Source: Actinomycetota bacterium
GTDB taxonomy: Bacteria; Actinomycetota; Acidimicrobiia; Acidimicrobiales; Ilumatobacteraceae
Direction: 5' to 3'
Assembly: GCA_005793785.1 (NCBI GenBank)
Contig: SXPW01000043.1
Coordinates: 1 to 34,526, forward strand
DNA length: 34,526 nt
In this document: positions 1-9,597 of the stretch, piece by piece
Numbering within the stretch: the stretch's first letter is position 1
How the letters are laid out: each line of letters opens with the position of its first letter
Program-made: the position numbers and the translations under genes
Notes under the pieces: generated by a model
Told to the model about the DNA's origin: nothing
Seen by the model: only the letters and a program-made list of their open reading frames with translations
The model's database searches: none

Positions 1-298
<298 letters not shown>

Positions 299-325
299 CG
301 TCAATACGACACGAACGAGGTCACG

Positions 326-1243
326 ATGCCCATCACGACGACACCGAAGATCTGGATGAACGGTTCCCTCGTGGATTGGGCCGACGCCAAGGTGCACGTG
401 CTCACCCATACCTTGCACTACGGCACGGGGGTCTTCGAGGGCATCCGGGCGTACGAAACCGCCGACGGTCCGGCCGTCTTCCGACTCACCGACCACATGG
501 TGCGGCTGCACAACAGCGCCAAGATCATGGGTATGCCGATGCCGTATTCGGTGGAGGAACTGGTTCGCGCCACCAAGGAAACGGTGGCATCGACCGGACT
601 TGCTTCCTGTTACGTTCGTCCGCTCGCGTACTACGGATACGGCGAGATGGGTCTCAACACATTGCCCTGCAAGGTGGACGTTGCCATCGCATGTTGGCCG
701 TGGGGCGCATATCTCGGTGACGATGCGGTGGAGAAGGGTGTGCGGATGAAGATTTCGTCGTGGACGAGACACGATCACAACACCATGCCGCCCGCCGCCA
801 AGACGGTGGGCAACTACGTGAACTCCTCGCTGGCGAAGGTGGAGGCGCTGAAGGCGGGCTACGACGAGGCGATCATGCTTGCACCGAGTGGTTTGGTTGC
901 CGAGTGCACCGGCGAGAACATCTTCGTGGTGCGCAACGGCATCATCTTGACGCCACCACTCTCGGCGGGAGCCCTCGAAGGCATCACCCAGAACAGCGTC
1001 ATGACGATCGCCCGCGACCTCGGCTACGACGTGCGGGTGGACAACATCGCGCGCAGTGACCTCTATGTAGCAGAGGAGATCTTCGCCTGCGGAACCGCAG
1101 CCGAGGTCGGATCGGTACGTTCCGTCGACGAACGTGACATTCCTTGCCCGGGTCCCAAGACTCGGGCGATTGCCGCGATGTATTCGCGCGCGGTTCGCGG
1201 TCAAGAAAAGAAGTACGCCCACTGGTGCGAACTGGCCAAGTAG
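326..1243 (+). CDS. ilvE: branched-chain amino acid aminotransferase
   Basis: 305 aa; WMNGSLVDWADAKVHVLTHTLHYGTGVFEGIRAYET and ECTGENIFVVRNG motifs of class IV aminotransferases. Confidence 0.93.
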   Translation: MPITTTPKIWMNGSLVDWADAKVHVLTHTLHYGTGVFEGIRAYETADGPAVFRLTDHMVRLHNSAKIMGMPMPYSVEELVRATKETVASTGLASCYVRPLAYYGYGEMGLNTLPCKVDVAIACWPWGAYLGDDAVEKGVRMKISSWTRHDHNTMPPAAKTVGNYVNSSLAKVEALKAGYDEAIMLAPSGLVAECTGENIFVVRNGIILTPPLSAGALEGITQNSVMTIARDLGYDVRVDNIARSDLYVAEEIFACGTAAEVGSVRSVDERDIPCPGPKTRAIAAMYSRAVRGQEKKYAHWCELAK

Positions 1244-1245
1244 TC

Positions 1246-2835
1246 ATGCCGGCCCGCTTCGCATTGCCCGCCAACACCGTGGAGGTTTTCGATACCACGT
1301 TGCGCGACGGCATGCAGGTGGAGGGCGTGTCGGCGAGTGTCAACGACAAATTGCGGATTGCCGAACAACTCGATCATCTCGGTGTGCACTACATCGAGGG
1401 CGGCTGGCCGGGCGCCAATCCCAAGGACGAGGAGTTCTTTGCACGAGCCAAGCACGAATTGCAGTTGGGCACCTCGATGCTGGTGGCGTTCGGGAGCACT
1501 CGCCGCCCGTCGGGCAAGGTCGACGACGACGCAACCCTGCGCAACCTCGTCGGTGCCGGAACCACCGGCGTGTGCATCGTCGCCAAGGCCTGGGACTATC
1601 ACGTCGAAACCGCGTTGCAGACCACCCTCGATGAAGGCGTGGCGATGGTCGCCGATTCCGTCAAGTATCTCGCGGGTCACGACCGACTCGTGATGGTCGA
1701 CCTCGAGCACTTCTTCGACGGCTACAAGCACAATCCCGAGTTCTCACTGCGCGTGCTCGAGGCTGCCGCGGTGAACGGTGCATCGCATCTCGTATTGTGC
1801 GATACCAACGGCGGATCATTGCCGCACGAAGTGGAATCGATCGTTTCAGAGGTCGCCCGCCATGTGGGAAGCGACGTCGTCATCGGCATTCATTGTCACG
1901 ATGACACCGGATGTGCGGTGGCGAATTCGCTCGCTGCAGTGCGGGCCGGCGCTCGTCACGTGCAGGGCACGCTCAACGGTCTCGGTGAGCGCACGGGCAA
2001 CACCAACCTCACCACCATCATCCCCAACCTGCAGTTGAAGATGGGCTTCCAGTGCCTGCCCGAGGGTCGCTTGGAGCGTCTCACGGCGGTGAGCAACCAC
2101 GTCGCAGAGGTGTTGAATCGTCCACTCAATCCGCAGGCTCCCTATGTGGGAACCTCGGCGTTCGCCCACAAGGCGGGTTTGCACGTGTCGGCAATCGCTC
2201 GCGCGAAGGACGCCTATGAACATGTGTCACCCGAGACGGTCGGCAACGGCACGCGGTTCCTCGTGTCCGAGATGGCGGGGCGCGCAACCATTGCGATGAA
2301 GGCCGAGGAACTCGGTTTGCAGGCCGACGGTGCGGTCCTTTCGTCGATCCTCGACGAGTTGAAGCGACTCGAGTTCGAGGGTTACCACTTCGAAGCCGCC
2401 GATGCGTCACTCGAATTGTTGATGCGCCGGGCCACGGGCTGGGAACAGGAGTTCTTCAACGTCGAATCGATGCGGGTGATCACCGACGAGTCGACGAATG
2501 GTTCGTTCACGACGGAGGCAACGGTCAAGGTCTGGACCGGCGATCATCGTGAGGTGCACACCGCCGAGGGCAATGGTCCGGTGAATGCCATCGACACGGC
2601 ACTGCGCGCGTGCTTGGCCCGCAAGTTCCCGCAACTCTCGCGCGTGCATCTCACCGACTACAAGGTGCGCATCCTGGATTCGTCCTCCGCAACGGGTGCC
2701 GTCACCCGCGTGCTGATCGACGCCACCGACGGTGACCGCACCTGGACCACCATCGGTGTGTCGCCCAACATCATCGAAGCCTCCTGGCGGGCGCTCGAAG
2801 AGTCGATCGTCTACGGCTTGTTGCACCTCGCGTAA
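1246..2835 (+). CDS. cimA: citramalate synthase (2-isopropylmalate synthase family)
   Basis: EVFDTTLRDGMQVEGVSASVNDKLRIAEQLDHLGVHYIEGGWPGANPKDEEFF and HCHDDTGCAVANSLAAVRAGARHVQGTLNGLGERTGN; ATG at 1246, 2 nt after the ilvE stop (the listed ORF is N-terminally over-extended). Confidence 0.88.
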   Translation: MPARFALPANTVEVFDTTLRDGMQVEGVSASVNDKLRIAEQLDHLGVHYIEGGWPGANPKDEEFFARAKHELQLGTSMLVAFGSTRRPSGKVDDDATLRNLVGAGTTGVCIVAKAWDYHVETALQTTLDEGVAMVADSVKYLAGHDRLVMVDLEHFFDGYKHNPEFSLRVLEAAAVNGASHLVLCDTNGGSLPHEVESIVSEVARHVGSDVVIGIHCHDDTGCAVANSLAAVRAGARHVQGTLNGLGERTGNTNLTTIIPNLQLKMGFQCLPEGRLERLTAVSNHVAEVLNRPLNPQAPYVGTSAFAHKAGLHVSAIARAKDAYEHVSPETVGNGTRFLVSEMAGRATIAMKAEELGLQADGAVLSSILDELKRLEFEGYHFEAADASLELLMRRATGWEQEFFNVESMRVITDESTNGSFTTEATVKVWTGDHREVHTAEGNGPVNAIDTALRACLARKFPQLSRVHLTDYKVRILDSSSATGAVTRVLIDATDGDRTWTTIGVSPNIIEASWRALEESIVYGLLHLA

Positions 2836-2847
2836 TTCTGGAGAAAA

Positions 2848-3600
2848 GTGGTGTCGCCCACATCGCCGAGCAGCGAACACGACTCTGCCCGTGACGACTA
2901 TCGCGAGCACATCGTCAAGGAGATTGCCGGAGCCGACGGTGATGTTGGCTATGCGATCGCCATCGGGTCACCATCGTGGCAGGAGTTCGAGCGGATTGGC
3001 CAACTCGAAGTCGCTCTCCTCACCCAATACGGACTTCTGGATTGCGGGCTGCTGGTTGATGTGGGCTGCGGCTCCGGTCGTTTGGCGGTGTCGCTTCCAA
3101 TGTCGTTCAGTGGGCGATATGTCGGCACGGATATTTCTCAACCGTTGTTGGAACAAGCGTCGCGTTTGGTGAACGGCCCGAGCTTTCGTTTCGTTCATGT
3201 CAATGGACTTGCCATTCCGCTTGAAGACGGTTCCGCCGACATGATCTCGATGTTTTCGTTGTTGACCCACCTTCGCCACGAGGAGTCGTTTCTGTACTTG
3301 CGTGAGGCTGTTCGCGTACTTCGTTCAGGTGGACGAATCATCTTCTCGTTTTTGGATTTCTCCCAGGAGAGTCATTGGTCGATCTTCTCCGACACTGTTG
3401 CGGCGGTGGAGTCTCGCGTGCTCCACCACGTGAATCAGTTCATGTCTCGCGATGCCGTGTTGGCATGGGCGCGGATGCTCAACTGTGGAGTGATTGACAT
3501 ACACGATGGCCAGAGCCGGTTCATTCGGTGGGCGCAACCTGATGGCACGGTGTCTTGGGATTCCATCGGTCAGTCGGTGGCGGTGTTGGAAAAGCCGTAG
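2848..3600 (+). CDS. class I SAM-dependent methyltransferase
   Basis: LLVDVGCGSGRLAVSLPMSFSGRYVGTDIS (motif I), DGSADMISMFSLLTHL, REAVRVLRSGGRIIFSFLD; GGAG just upstream of the GTG start. Confidence 0.85.
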   Translation: MVSPTSPSSEHDSARDDYREHIVKEIAGADGDVGYAIAIGSPSWQEFERIGQLEVALLTQYGLLDCGLLVDVGCGSGRLAVSLPMSFSGRYVGTDISQPLLEQASRLVNGPSFRFVHVNGLAIPLEDGSADMISMFSLLTHLRHEESFLYLREAVRVLRSGGRIIFSFLDFSQESHWSIFSDTVAAVESRVLHHVNQFMSRDAVLAWARMLNCGVIDIHDGQSRFIRWAQPDGTVSWDSIGQSVAVLEKP

Positions 3601-3655
3601 GAGTTCTCGTGGCGTTGGAGGACCCTCCCGCTGAACAGTCATCGACTACGAGGGG

Positions 3656-3669
3656 CGAACACCTGTTCG
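3656..3669. promoter_or_regulatory. LexA/SOS box CGAACACCTGTTCG
   Basis: Perfect CGAAC-N4-GTTCG palindrome directly upstream of the imuA'-like gene, followed by TATGGT (3671-3676). Confidence 0.92.
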
Positions 3670-3682
3670 CTATGGTGTGGGG

Positions 3683-4360
3683 GTGACTACCGACCTGCGT
3701 TCCCGTCTCGGCATGCCGGCGGTGCGCGCGCCGTTGCCCGTGGCGTGTGCGCTTTCCTCCTTGTTCGCCGATGGCGGACTGCCACGTGGGCGAACGGTGG
3801 CGTGCACCGGGGACGCGGCACTCAGTGCAGCACTGGCGTTGTCCGCGGCCGCCACTCGGGCGGGGTCGTGGTTGGCGGTGGTGGGTGTACCACAGTTGGG
3901 TGTCGGTGCCGCGCTCGAATCAGGTGTCGCCATCGAACGCCTCGTGCTTGCCCAGCCGCCAACGACCAGTCGCGAGTGGGTCACCACGGTCGCTGCGCTC
4001 GTCGAGGGATTCGAGGTGTTGGTCGTCGCTCCACCTGCATCACTCACCGAGCACGACGCCCGACGACTGCAGTCGCGCATCGTTGCTCGTCAATCGGTCT
4101 TGGTGGTGGTGCATGTTCCCGTGCCGCCGTCGGTGGTGGTCGGCAGCGGCGTCGGACACCGCACCGGCAGTGGCGCGTCGCGGGTGTTCAGCGCCGATCT
4201 CGACGTGCACGCCAACACGGAGTCGTGGTCGGGTATCGAACGAGGTGGTTCGCACATCACACAACGCACGGTGCACCTGCGCGTCGGGGGTCGGCGTGCG
4301 CCGTTGTCGCGCGAGGCAACGCTCGACTGGTCATGTCTGAACGACCAACCCGTGTCGTAG
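3683..4360 (+). CDS. imuA': ImuA'-like RecA-fold mutasome accessory protein
   Basis: Adjacent to imuB and dnaE2 and downstream of a LexA box; RecA-like layout (GLPRGRTVACTGDAALSAALALSAAATRAGSWLAVVG). Start placed at GTG 3683, 7 nt after TATGGT; the upstream GTG at 3677 is also in frame. Confidence 0.75.
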   Translation: MTTDLRSRLGMPAVRAPLPVACALSSLFADGGLPRGRTVACTGDAALSAALALSAAATRAGSWLAVVGVPQLGVGAALESGVAIERLVLAQPPTTSREWVTTVAALVEGFEVLVVAPPASLTEHDARRLQSRIVARQSVLVVVHVPVPPSVVVGSGVGHRTGSGASRVFSADLDVHANTESWSGIERGGSHITQRTVHLRVGGRRAPLSREATLDWSCLNDQPVS

Positions 4361-5880
4361 TCGTCCAGTTTCCGCACTGGTCGTCGTATGCCGCGGCGCG
4401 GGGATGCAGCGCGCGTAGCGCGTTCGAATCCATCGTGCGCGCGGTGGTGGTCCACGTGCCGTTGGTGGAGGTCACCGCGCCGGGCATCCTCGTGTTTGCC
4501 ACGCGTGGTCCGTCGCGATACATGGGCGGCGACGAGCCGCTCGCAGCGGCGTTGCGCAACGCCATCGACCGTCAACTCGTGGTGGATTCCGGTGGCGCAC
4601 CGGATGTCGCCTCCTCCACGCATGCGCGCTATGGCATCGGTATCGCCGACGGTCGCCTGGCGGCGGCGATCGCCGTTCGTCATTCCCTGCTGACGGGTGG
4701 GCCGTTCGTCGTTCCCGTCGGTGCGTCACGAACGTTTCTGTCCGACACGCCCGTGCAGGCGCTGGTGGAATGCGTGGATGTCATCGGTGCCGTGGGCGCC
4801 GGAGTTCCGGGTGCCGACGACGTGGCGTCGTATCGCGACGTCGTGTCGCTCCTGCAGCGGCTCGGGCTGTATCACTTCGGTGCCGTCGCTTCGTTGAGCG
4901 AGTCCGACCTCATCGGGCGACTCGGCGCGTTCGGGCGCGACGTGTTTCGGTTGGCGCACGGGTGGGATCGTCATCCACCGTTGGTCGCTCCGGCACCACC
5001 CGATCGGGTGTGTGTCCAGCGGTTCGATGCACCGGTCGAGTCGCGTGATGCGGTGTTGGCCACGGTCGACCGACTGGCCATCGGATTGGTGGAACATCTC
5101 TCCGCCCACGGTCTTGCCGTGGTTCGGTTGCATGCAGTCATCGAGTCCGATCATGGGGAGCGCAGCGAACGCATGTGGTACCGCGCCGACGGTTTGAGCG
5201 CGCAGGCAATCGTGGAGAGTGTTCGCTGGCAGCTCGACGCATGGATCCAGCACGAAGCACCCACCAGTGGGGTGGTGGGCGTTCGACTCGCACCCGAACA
5301 GGTGGTCAGCGATGCCGGTCGGCAGTCGTCGTTGTGGGGCGGGGTCCGTGATGGTGATCGTCATGCCCAGCGTGCGATTCGTCGCGTCACCGAGGTGCAC
5401 GGCGCGGAGTCGGTGACGATTCCGACGTGGCGCGGTGGTCGTGATCCTGCGCGGTGGTTCGAGTTCGTGCGCAGCGACGCGGTCGATGTGGAGCGACGCC
5501 TCGCGCACGACACCACCATGCCGATGTCGTGGCGTGGATCGCTGCCGTCACCTGCGCCGTCGTTGGTGTTCGACACCGTCGACCACGCACCTGCTGCGGT
5601 GGAGATCATCGTGTGTGATGCCAACGATCGACCGTTGAGCGTCACCTCCCGTCACGCAATGAGCGGGGAACCAGCGTCGGTGCGGATCGGTGCGACTGTG
5701 CACGACGTGGTGGCGTGGGCGGGTCCGTGGCCGGTGGAGGAGCGTTGGTGGGATCCACGGCGGGCTCGTCGTGCCGTGCGACTGCAGTTGTTGGTGCGCG
5801 AACGCAACTCCACGGTGACGCGCGCAATCATCGCCGTTCTCGAACACCACACCTGGCGACTTGCTGCGTGGTACGCCTGA
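4333..5880 (+). CDS. imuB: ImuB, Y-family DNA polymerase-like protein (non-catalytic)
   Basis: MSERPTRVVVVQFPHWSSYAAARGCS...ATRGPSRYMGGDEPLAAAL...GIADGRLAAAIAVRH; overlaps the end of imuA' by 28 nt. The listed ORF from 3745 is over-extended. Confidence 0.88.
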   Translation: MSERPTRVVVVQFPHWSSYAAARGCSARSAFESIVRAVVVHVPLVEVTAPGILVFATRGPSRYMGGDEPLAAALRNAIDRQLVVDSGGAPDVASSTHARYGIGIADGRLAAAIAVRHSLLTGGPFVVPVGASRTFLSDTPVQALVECVDVIGAVGAGVPGADDVASYRDVVSLLQRLGLYHFGAVASLSESDLIGRLGAFGRDVFRLAHGWDRHPPLVAPAPPDRVCVQRFDAPVESRDAVLATVDRLAIGLVEHLSAHGLAVVRLHAVIESDHGERSERMWYRADGLSAQAIVESVRWQLDAWIQHEAPTSGVVGVRLAPEQVVSDAGRQSSLWGGVRDGDRHAQRAIRRVTEVHGAESVTIPTWRGGRDPARWFEFVRSDAVDVERRLAHDTTMPMSWRGSLPSPAPSLVFDTVDHAPAAVEIIVCDANDRPLSVTSRHAMSGEPASVRIGATVHDVVAWAGPWPVEERWWDPRRARRAVRLQLLVRERNSTVTRAIIAVLEHHTWRLAAWYA

Positions 5881-5904
5881 TTCACGAGCACTACCGTGGG
5901 CGCC

Positions 5905-6468
5905 ATGTCGGCACGTTCCGCGCGTGATGCCGAGGTCGTGGCGACGTTGTGTGCGCATTTTCGCGCGGTAACGCCGGTCGACGAACGCGAACGCGAATCG
6001 ATCGAGGAGTTCCTCGCCGTCGTGCCGCAACTCGAGGAACCGTTCCACGAACATGCCGACACTCGACACGTGACTGCGTCGGCGTTGGTGGTGGGCCGGC
6101 GTGGTGTGGTGTTGCACCTGCACAAGCGGTTGGGATTGTGGTTGCAGCCGGGCGGACACATCGACGTCGGTGAACTGCCTGCGGACGCGGCACTCCGCGA
6201 ATCCGAGGAGGAACTCGGTCTGGCCGTGGTGCATCCGCCCGACGGTCCGCTGCTCATCCATCTCGACGTGCATCCGGGTCCGCGTGGTCACCGGCACTTC
6301 GATGTTCGTTATCTCGTGTTGGCCGGCGATGACGATCCGCAGCCCGGCGTCGATGAAAGTCCGCATGCGCGCTGGTTCACGCCCGACGAGGCGTACGACA
6401 TCGCCGATGCAGGGGTGCGGGGCGGGTTGACGGTAGCCCTACGAACATATGTTCGCTATCGTGAGTGA
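5905..6468 (+). CDS. NUDIX hydrolase
   Basis: NUDIX box GGHIDVGELPADAALRESEEELGL (GX5EX7REXXEEXG); ATG at 5905 (alternative GTG at 5896). Confidence 0.9.
   Translation: MSARSARDAEVVATLCAHFRAVTPVDERERESIEEFLAVVPQLEEPFHEHADTRHVTASALVVGRRGVVLHLHKRLGLWLQPGGHIDVGELPADAALRESEEELGLAVVHPPDGPLLIHLDVHPGPRGHRHFDVRYLVLAGDDDPQPGVDESPHARWFTPDEAYDIADAGVRGGLTVALRTYVRYRE
6442..6455. promoter_or_regulatory. LexA/SOS box CGAACATATGTTCG
   Basis: Perfect CGAAC-N4-GTTCG inside the 3' end of the NUDIX gene, followed by TATCGT (6457-6462) and the dnaE2 GTG at 6469. Confidence 0.93.
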
Positions 6469-9400
6469 GTGTCGCCGACCGTTGACTATGCCGAGTTGCA
6501 CTGCCGCTCGCAGTTCTCGTTCCTGCACGGGGCATCGTCACCCGAGCGTCTCGTGGAGGTGGCCCGCCAACTCGGGTTGAGCGCCCTGGCGCTCACCGAC
6601 CGGCACGGTCTGTATGGCGTCGTGCGGTTCGCACAAGCGGCACGCGAGTCGGGCGTGCGCACCGTGTTCGGCGCCGAGGTGTCGTGTGCAGCCGGTGACG
6701 TGGTGCTCATCGCCGACGGCCCGTCGGGATACGTCGCGTTGTCCCAGGCGCTCACCGACGGTCAGATGCGCGGCACCAAGTCGCGACCGGTGTTCGATAC
6801 CGCCTCCCTTGCCGAACGAGTACGCGACCGGTGTTTCGTCCTCACCGGTGCCAGCGAAGGACCACTCACGCGCGCGTTGCACGCCGACGGCCCGCGTGCC
6901 GCGCAACGGTCCCTCGAGTCGTTGGTGGATGCGTTCGGTCGCGATCGTGTGCTCGTCGAAGTGTGGAATCACGGCGATCCACTCGACGTGTGGCGCAACG
7001 ATGCACTGGTCAACGTTGCGGCCGCTTGCGGTGTGGAGTCGGTGGCCACCAACGACGTCTCGTACGCCGTACCCGGCGACCACGTGGTGGCGTGCGCACT
7101 GGCCGCGGTTCGTCATCGCTGCAGTTTGGACGAACTCGATCCGCACCTGCCACCTGCAGCCACCGCGTGTTTGCGCAGCGGGTCGGAGCAGGAACGGCGC
7201 TTTGCCCGCTATCCGGGTGTGATCGAACGTGCCGTGCACGTTGCTCGCGCGGCAGCCTTCGATCTTTCGCTCATCGCTCCGCGACTACCGCCGTACCCGT
7301 GCCCCGACGGGCTGAGCGAAATCCAGTTCCTGCGCCGACTGGTGGAGGAGGGCGGTCGCAAACGGTACGGCGAGCGTCCGTTGGGTGCGCACGAGGATTT
7401 GTCGCTGCGATCACGGGCGTGGCGCACCATCGACCACGAACTGGCGGTGATCGAGCGGTTGGGTTTCGCCGGTTACTTCCTCGTCGTGTGGGACATCGTG
7501 CAGTTCTGCGAGCGCAACGACATCCTGTGCCAGGGTCGGGGGAGCGCCGCCAATAGTGCGGTGTGTTTCTCGCTCGGTATCACCAAGGCCGATGCGGTCT
7601 CGCTCGGATTGCTGTTCGAGCGGTTCTTGTCCACCGAGCGTGATGGTCCGCCCGACATCGATCTCGACATCGAGAGCGATCGTCGCGAGGCTGTCATCCA
7701 GTACGTGTACGAGCGCTACGGTCGCATGCGCGCCGCACAAGTCGCCAACGTGATCACGTATCGCGCCCGCTCGGCGGTACGCGACATGGCGCGCGCACTC
7801 GGATACTCGGGTGCCCAGCAGGACGCGTTCAGTCGCCGGTTCGACTCGTGGAGTTCGATCAAGGGTCAGCACGAGGTGAGCGTGCCCGACCTCGTCGTGG
7901 ACCTGGCGGGTCGGGTGCAGGATGCCCCGCGACACCTGGGCATCCACTCCGGTGGCATGGTGATTTGCGATCGTCCCGTCAGCGAGGTGTGTCCGGTGGA
8001 GTGGGCGACGATGCCCGGCCGCAGCGTGTTGCAGTGGGACAAGGACGATTGCGCGGCGATCAATCTCGTGAAGTTCGATCTGCTGGGGCTGGGCATGTTG
8101 TCGGCGTTGCACCGTGCCACCGACTTCATCGCCGAGTTCCGTGGGCGAAGCATCGACCTGGCCGACATCCCGCAGGAGGACGACGTGTATGCCATGTTGT
8201 GTCGCGCCGACAGCGTCGGGGTGTTCCAGGTGGAGTCGCGCGCCCAGATGTCCACCTTGCCGCGCCTGAAGCCACGACGGTTTTACGACCTCGTGGTGGA
8301 AGTGGCGCTCATTCGTCCCGGGCCCATCCAGGGCGGTTCGGTGCATCCGTACATCCGTCGTCGCAACGGCCTCGAACCCGTCACGTACTTGCACCCACTG
8401 CTGGAGAACAGTCTCGGCAAGACGCTCGGTGTGCCGTTGTTCCAGGAACAACTCATGCAGATGGCGATCGACGTCGCCGGTTTCACTCCCACGCAGGCCG
8501 ACGAACTTCGTCAAGCAATGGGATCCAAGCGATCGCGTGCACGCATGGCGCGGTTGCGCGACCGTTTGTACGACGGCATGGCTCAACGCGGTATCACCGG
8601 GGCGATTGCCGACGAAATCTACGAAAAGATGGAGGCGTTCTCCAGTTACGGCTTTCCCGAGAGCCATTCGGTGAGTTTCGCCTACCTGGTGTATTCCTCG
8701 GCGTGGATCAAATTGCACGAGCCGGCGATCTTCTGCGCTGCGCTACTCAACTCCCAGCCGATGGGATTCTGGTCGCCGCACACGCTGGTGCAGGACGCAC
8801 GTCGGCACGGTGTGGTGGTGCGCACACCCGACATCAATGCGTCGCGTGCGAATGCGTGGCTGGAGATCGACCCGCAATCCACCGGCGGACTGTCCGTGCG
8901 TCTCGGTGTCGGCTCGGTACGTGGCATCGGCACTGAACTCGCCGCGCGCATCGAGGCGGCGCGGCCGTTCGTCGATATCGAGGATCTCGTACGACGCGTA
9001 CCAGGCCTGTCGGTGAAGCAACTCGAGGCACTCGCCACCGCCGGCGTGTTCGGTGAGTCGTTCGACGTGTCGCGACGAACGGCACTGTGGAATGCGGGCG
9101 CACTGGTGGAATCGTCGCCCGATCGACTGCGCGGTACCGCCTCGGTGTCGACACCGCATCTGCCCGGCATGCAACCGGTGGAGGAGGCGGTGGCGGATTT
9201 GTGGTCGACCGGGGTCTCGCCCGACGGCCATCCGACCGTGTTCCTGCGCGAGTCGTTGCGTGAACTGGGCGTCTTGACTGCAACGGAACTCAACGACATC
9301 GCACCACGCGAACCGGAACGACGCGTCCTCGTGGCCGGCGTCGTGACGCATCGTCAGCGTCCGATGACCGCCAAGGGCACCACGTTCTTCAGCCTCGAGG

Positions 9401-9591
9401 ACGAAACGGGGCTCTTGAACGTGTTGTGTTCACGCGGGTGTTGGGCTCGCCACGCCGAGGTCCTGCGACGATCGAGTGCGTTGCTGGTGCGCGGTCGACT
9501 GCAGTACGCCGAGGGCGTGGTGAACGTGATCGGTGAACAGTTCACCGAGTTGCGCGTACCGATTCGCATGGCGGCACGCGACTTCCGCTGA
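6469..9591 (+). CDS. dnaE2: error-prone DNA polymerase III alpha subunit DnaE2
   Basis: 1040 aa; YAELHCRSQFSFLHGASSPERLVEVARQLGLSALALTDR (PHP), LCQGRGSAANSAVCFSLGIT, PDIDLDIESDRREAVIQYVYERYGR, C-terminal OB fold. Confidence 0.96.
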   Translation: MSPTVDYAELHCRSQFSFLHGASSPERLVEVARQLGLSALALTDRHGLYGVVRFAQAARESGVRTVFGAEVSCAAGDVVLIADGPSGYVALSQALTDGQMRGTKSRPVFDTASLAERVRDRCFVLTGASEGPLTRALHADGPRAAQRSLESLVDAFGRDRVLVEVWNHGDPLDVWRNDALVNVAAACGVESVATNDVSYAVPGDHVVACALAAVRHRCSLDELDPHLPPAATACLRSGSEQERRFARYPGVIERAVHVARAAAFDLSLIAPRLPPYPCPDGLSEIQFLRRLVEEGGRKRYGERPLGAHEDLSLRSRAWRTIDHELAVIERLGFAGYFLVVWDIVQFCERNDILCQGRGSAANSAVCFSLGITKADAVSLGLLFERFLSTERDGPPDIDLDIESDRREAVIQYVYERYGRMRAAQVANVITYRARSAVRDMARALGYSGAQQDAFSRRFDSWSSIKGQHEVSVPDLVVDLAGRVQDAPRHLGIHSGGMVICDRPVSEVCPVEWATMPGRSVLQWDKDDCAAINLVKFDLLGLGMLSALHRATDFIAEFRGRSIDLADIPQEDDVYAMLCRADSVGVFQVESRAQMSTLPRLKPRRFYDLVVEVALIRPGPIQGGSVHPYIRRRNGLEPVTYLHPLLENSLGKTLGVPLFQEQLMQMAIDVAGFTPTQADELRQAMGSKRSRARMARLRDRLYDGMAQRGITGAIADEIYEKMEAFSSYGFPESHSVSFAYLVYSSAWIKLHEPAIFCAALLNSQPMGFWSPHTLVQDARRHGVVVRTPDINASRANAWLEIDPQSTGGLSVRLGVGSVRGIGTELAARIEAARPFVDIEDLVRRVPGLSVKQLEALATAGVFGESFDVSRRTALWNAGALVESSPDRLRGTASVSTPHLPGMQPVEEAVADLWSTGVSPDGHPTVFLRESLRELGVLTATELNDIAPREPERRVLVAGVVTHRQRPMTAKGTTFFSLEDETGLLNVLCSRGCWARHAEVLRRSSALLVRGRLQYAEGVVNVIGEQFTELRVPIRMAARDFR

Positions 9592-9597
9592 CGACCG

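Noticed and set aside
3617-3628. Terminator hairpin GGAGG-AC-CCTCC upstream of the imuA' promoter
   Set aside because: A 2-nt loop is too small, the stem is short and there is no T-tract.
3745-4332. N-terminal extension of the imuB ORF
   Set aside because: Overlaps imuA' in another frame; ImuB-like homology begins at the ATG at 4333.
7411-8718. 435-aa antisense ORF inside dnaE2
   Set aside because: Shadow frame of the conserved DnaE2 CDS.
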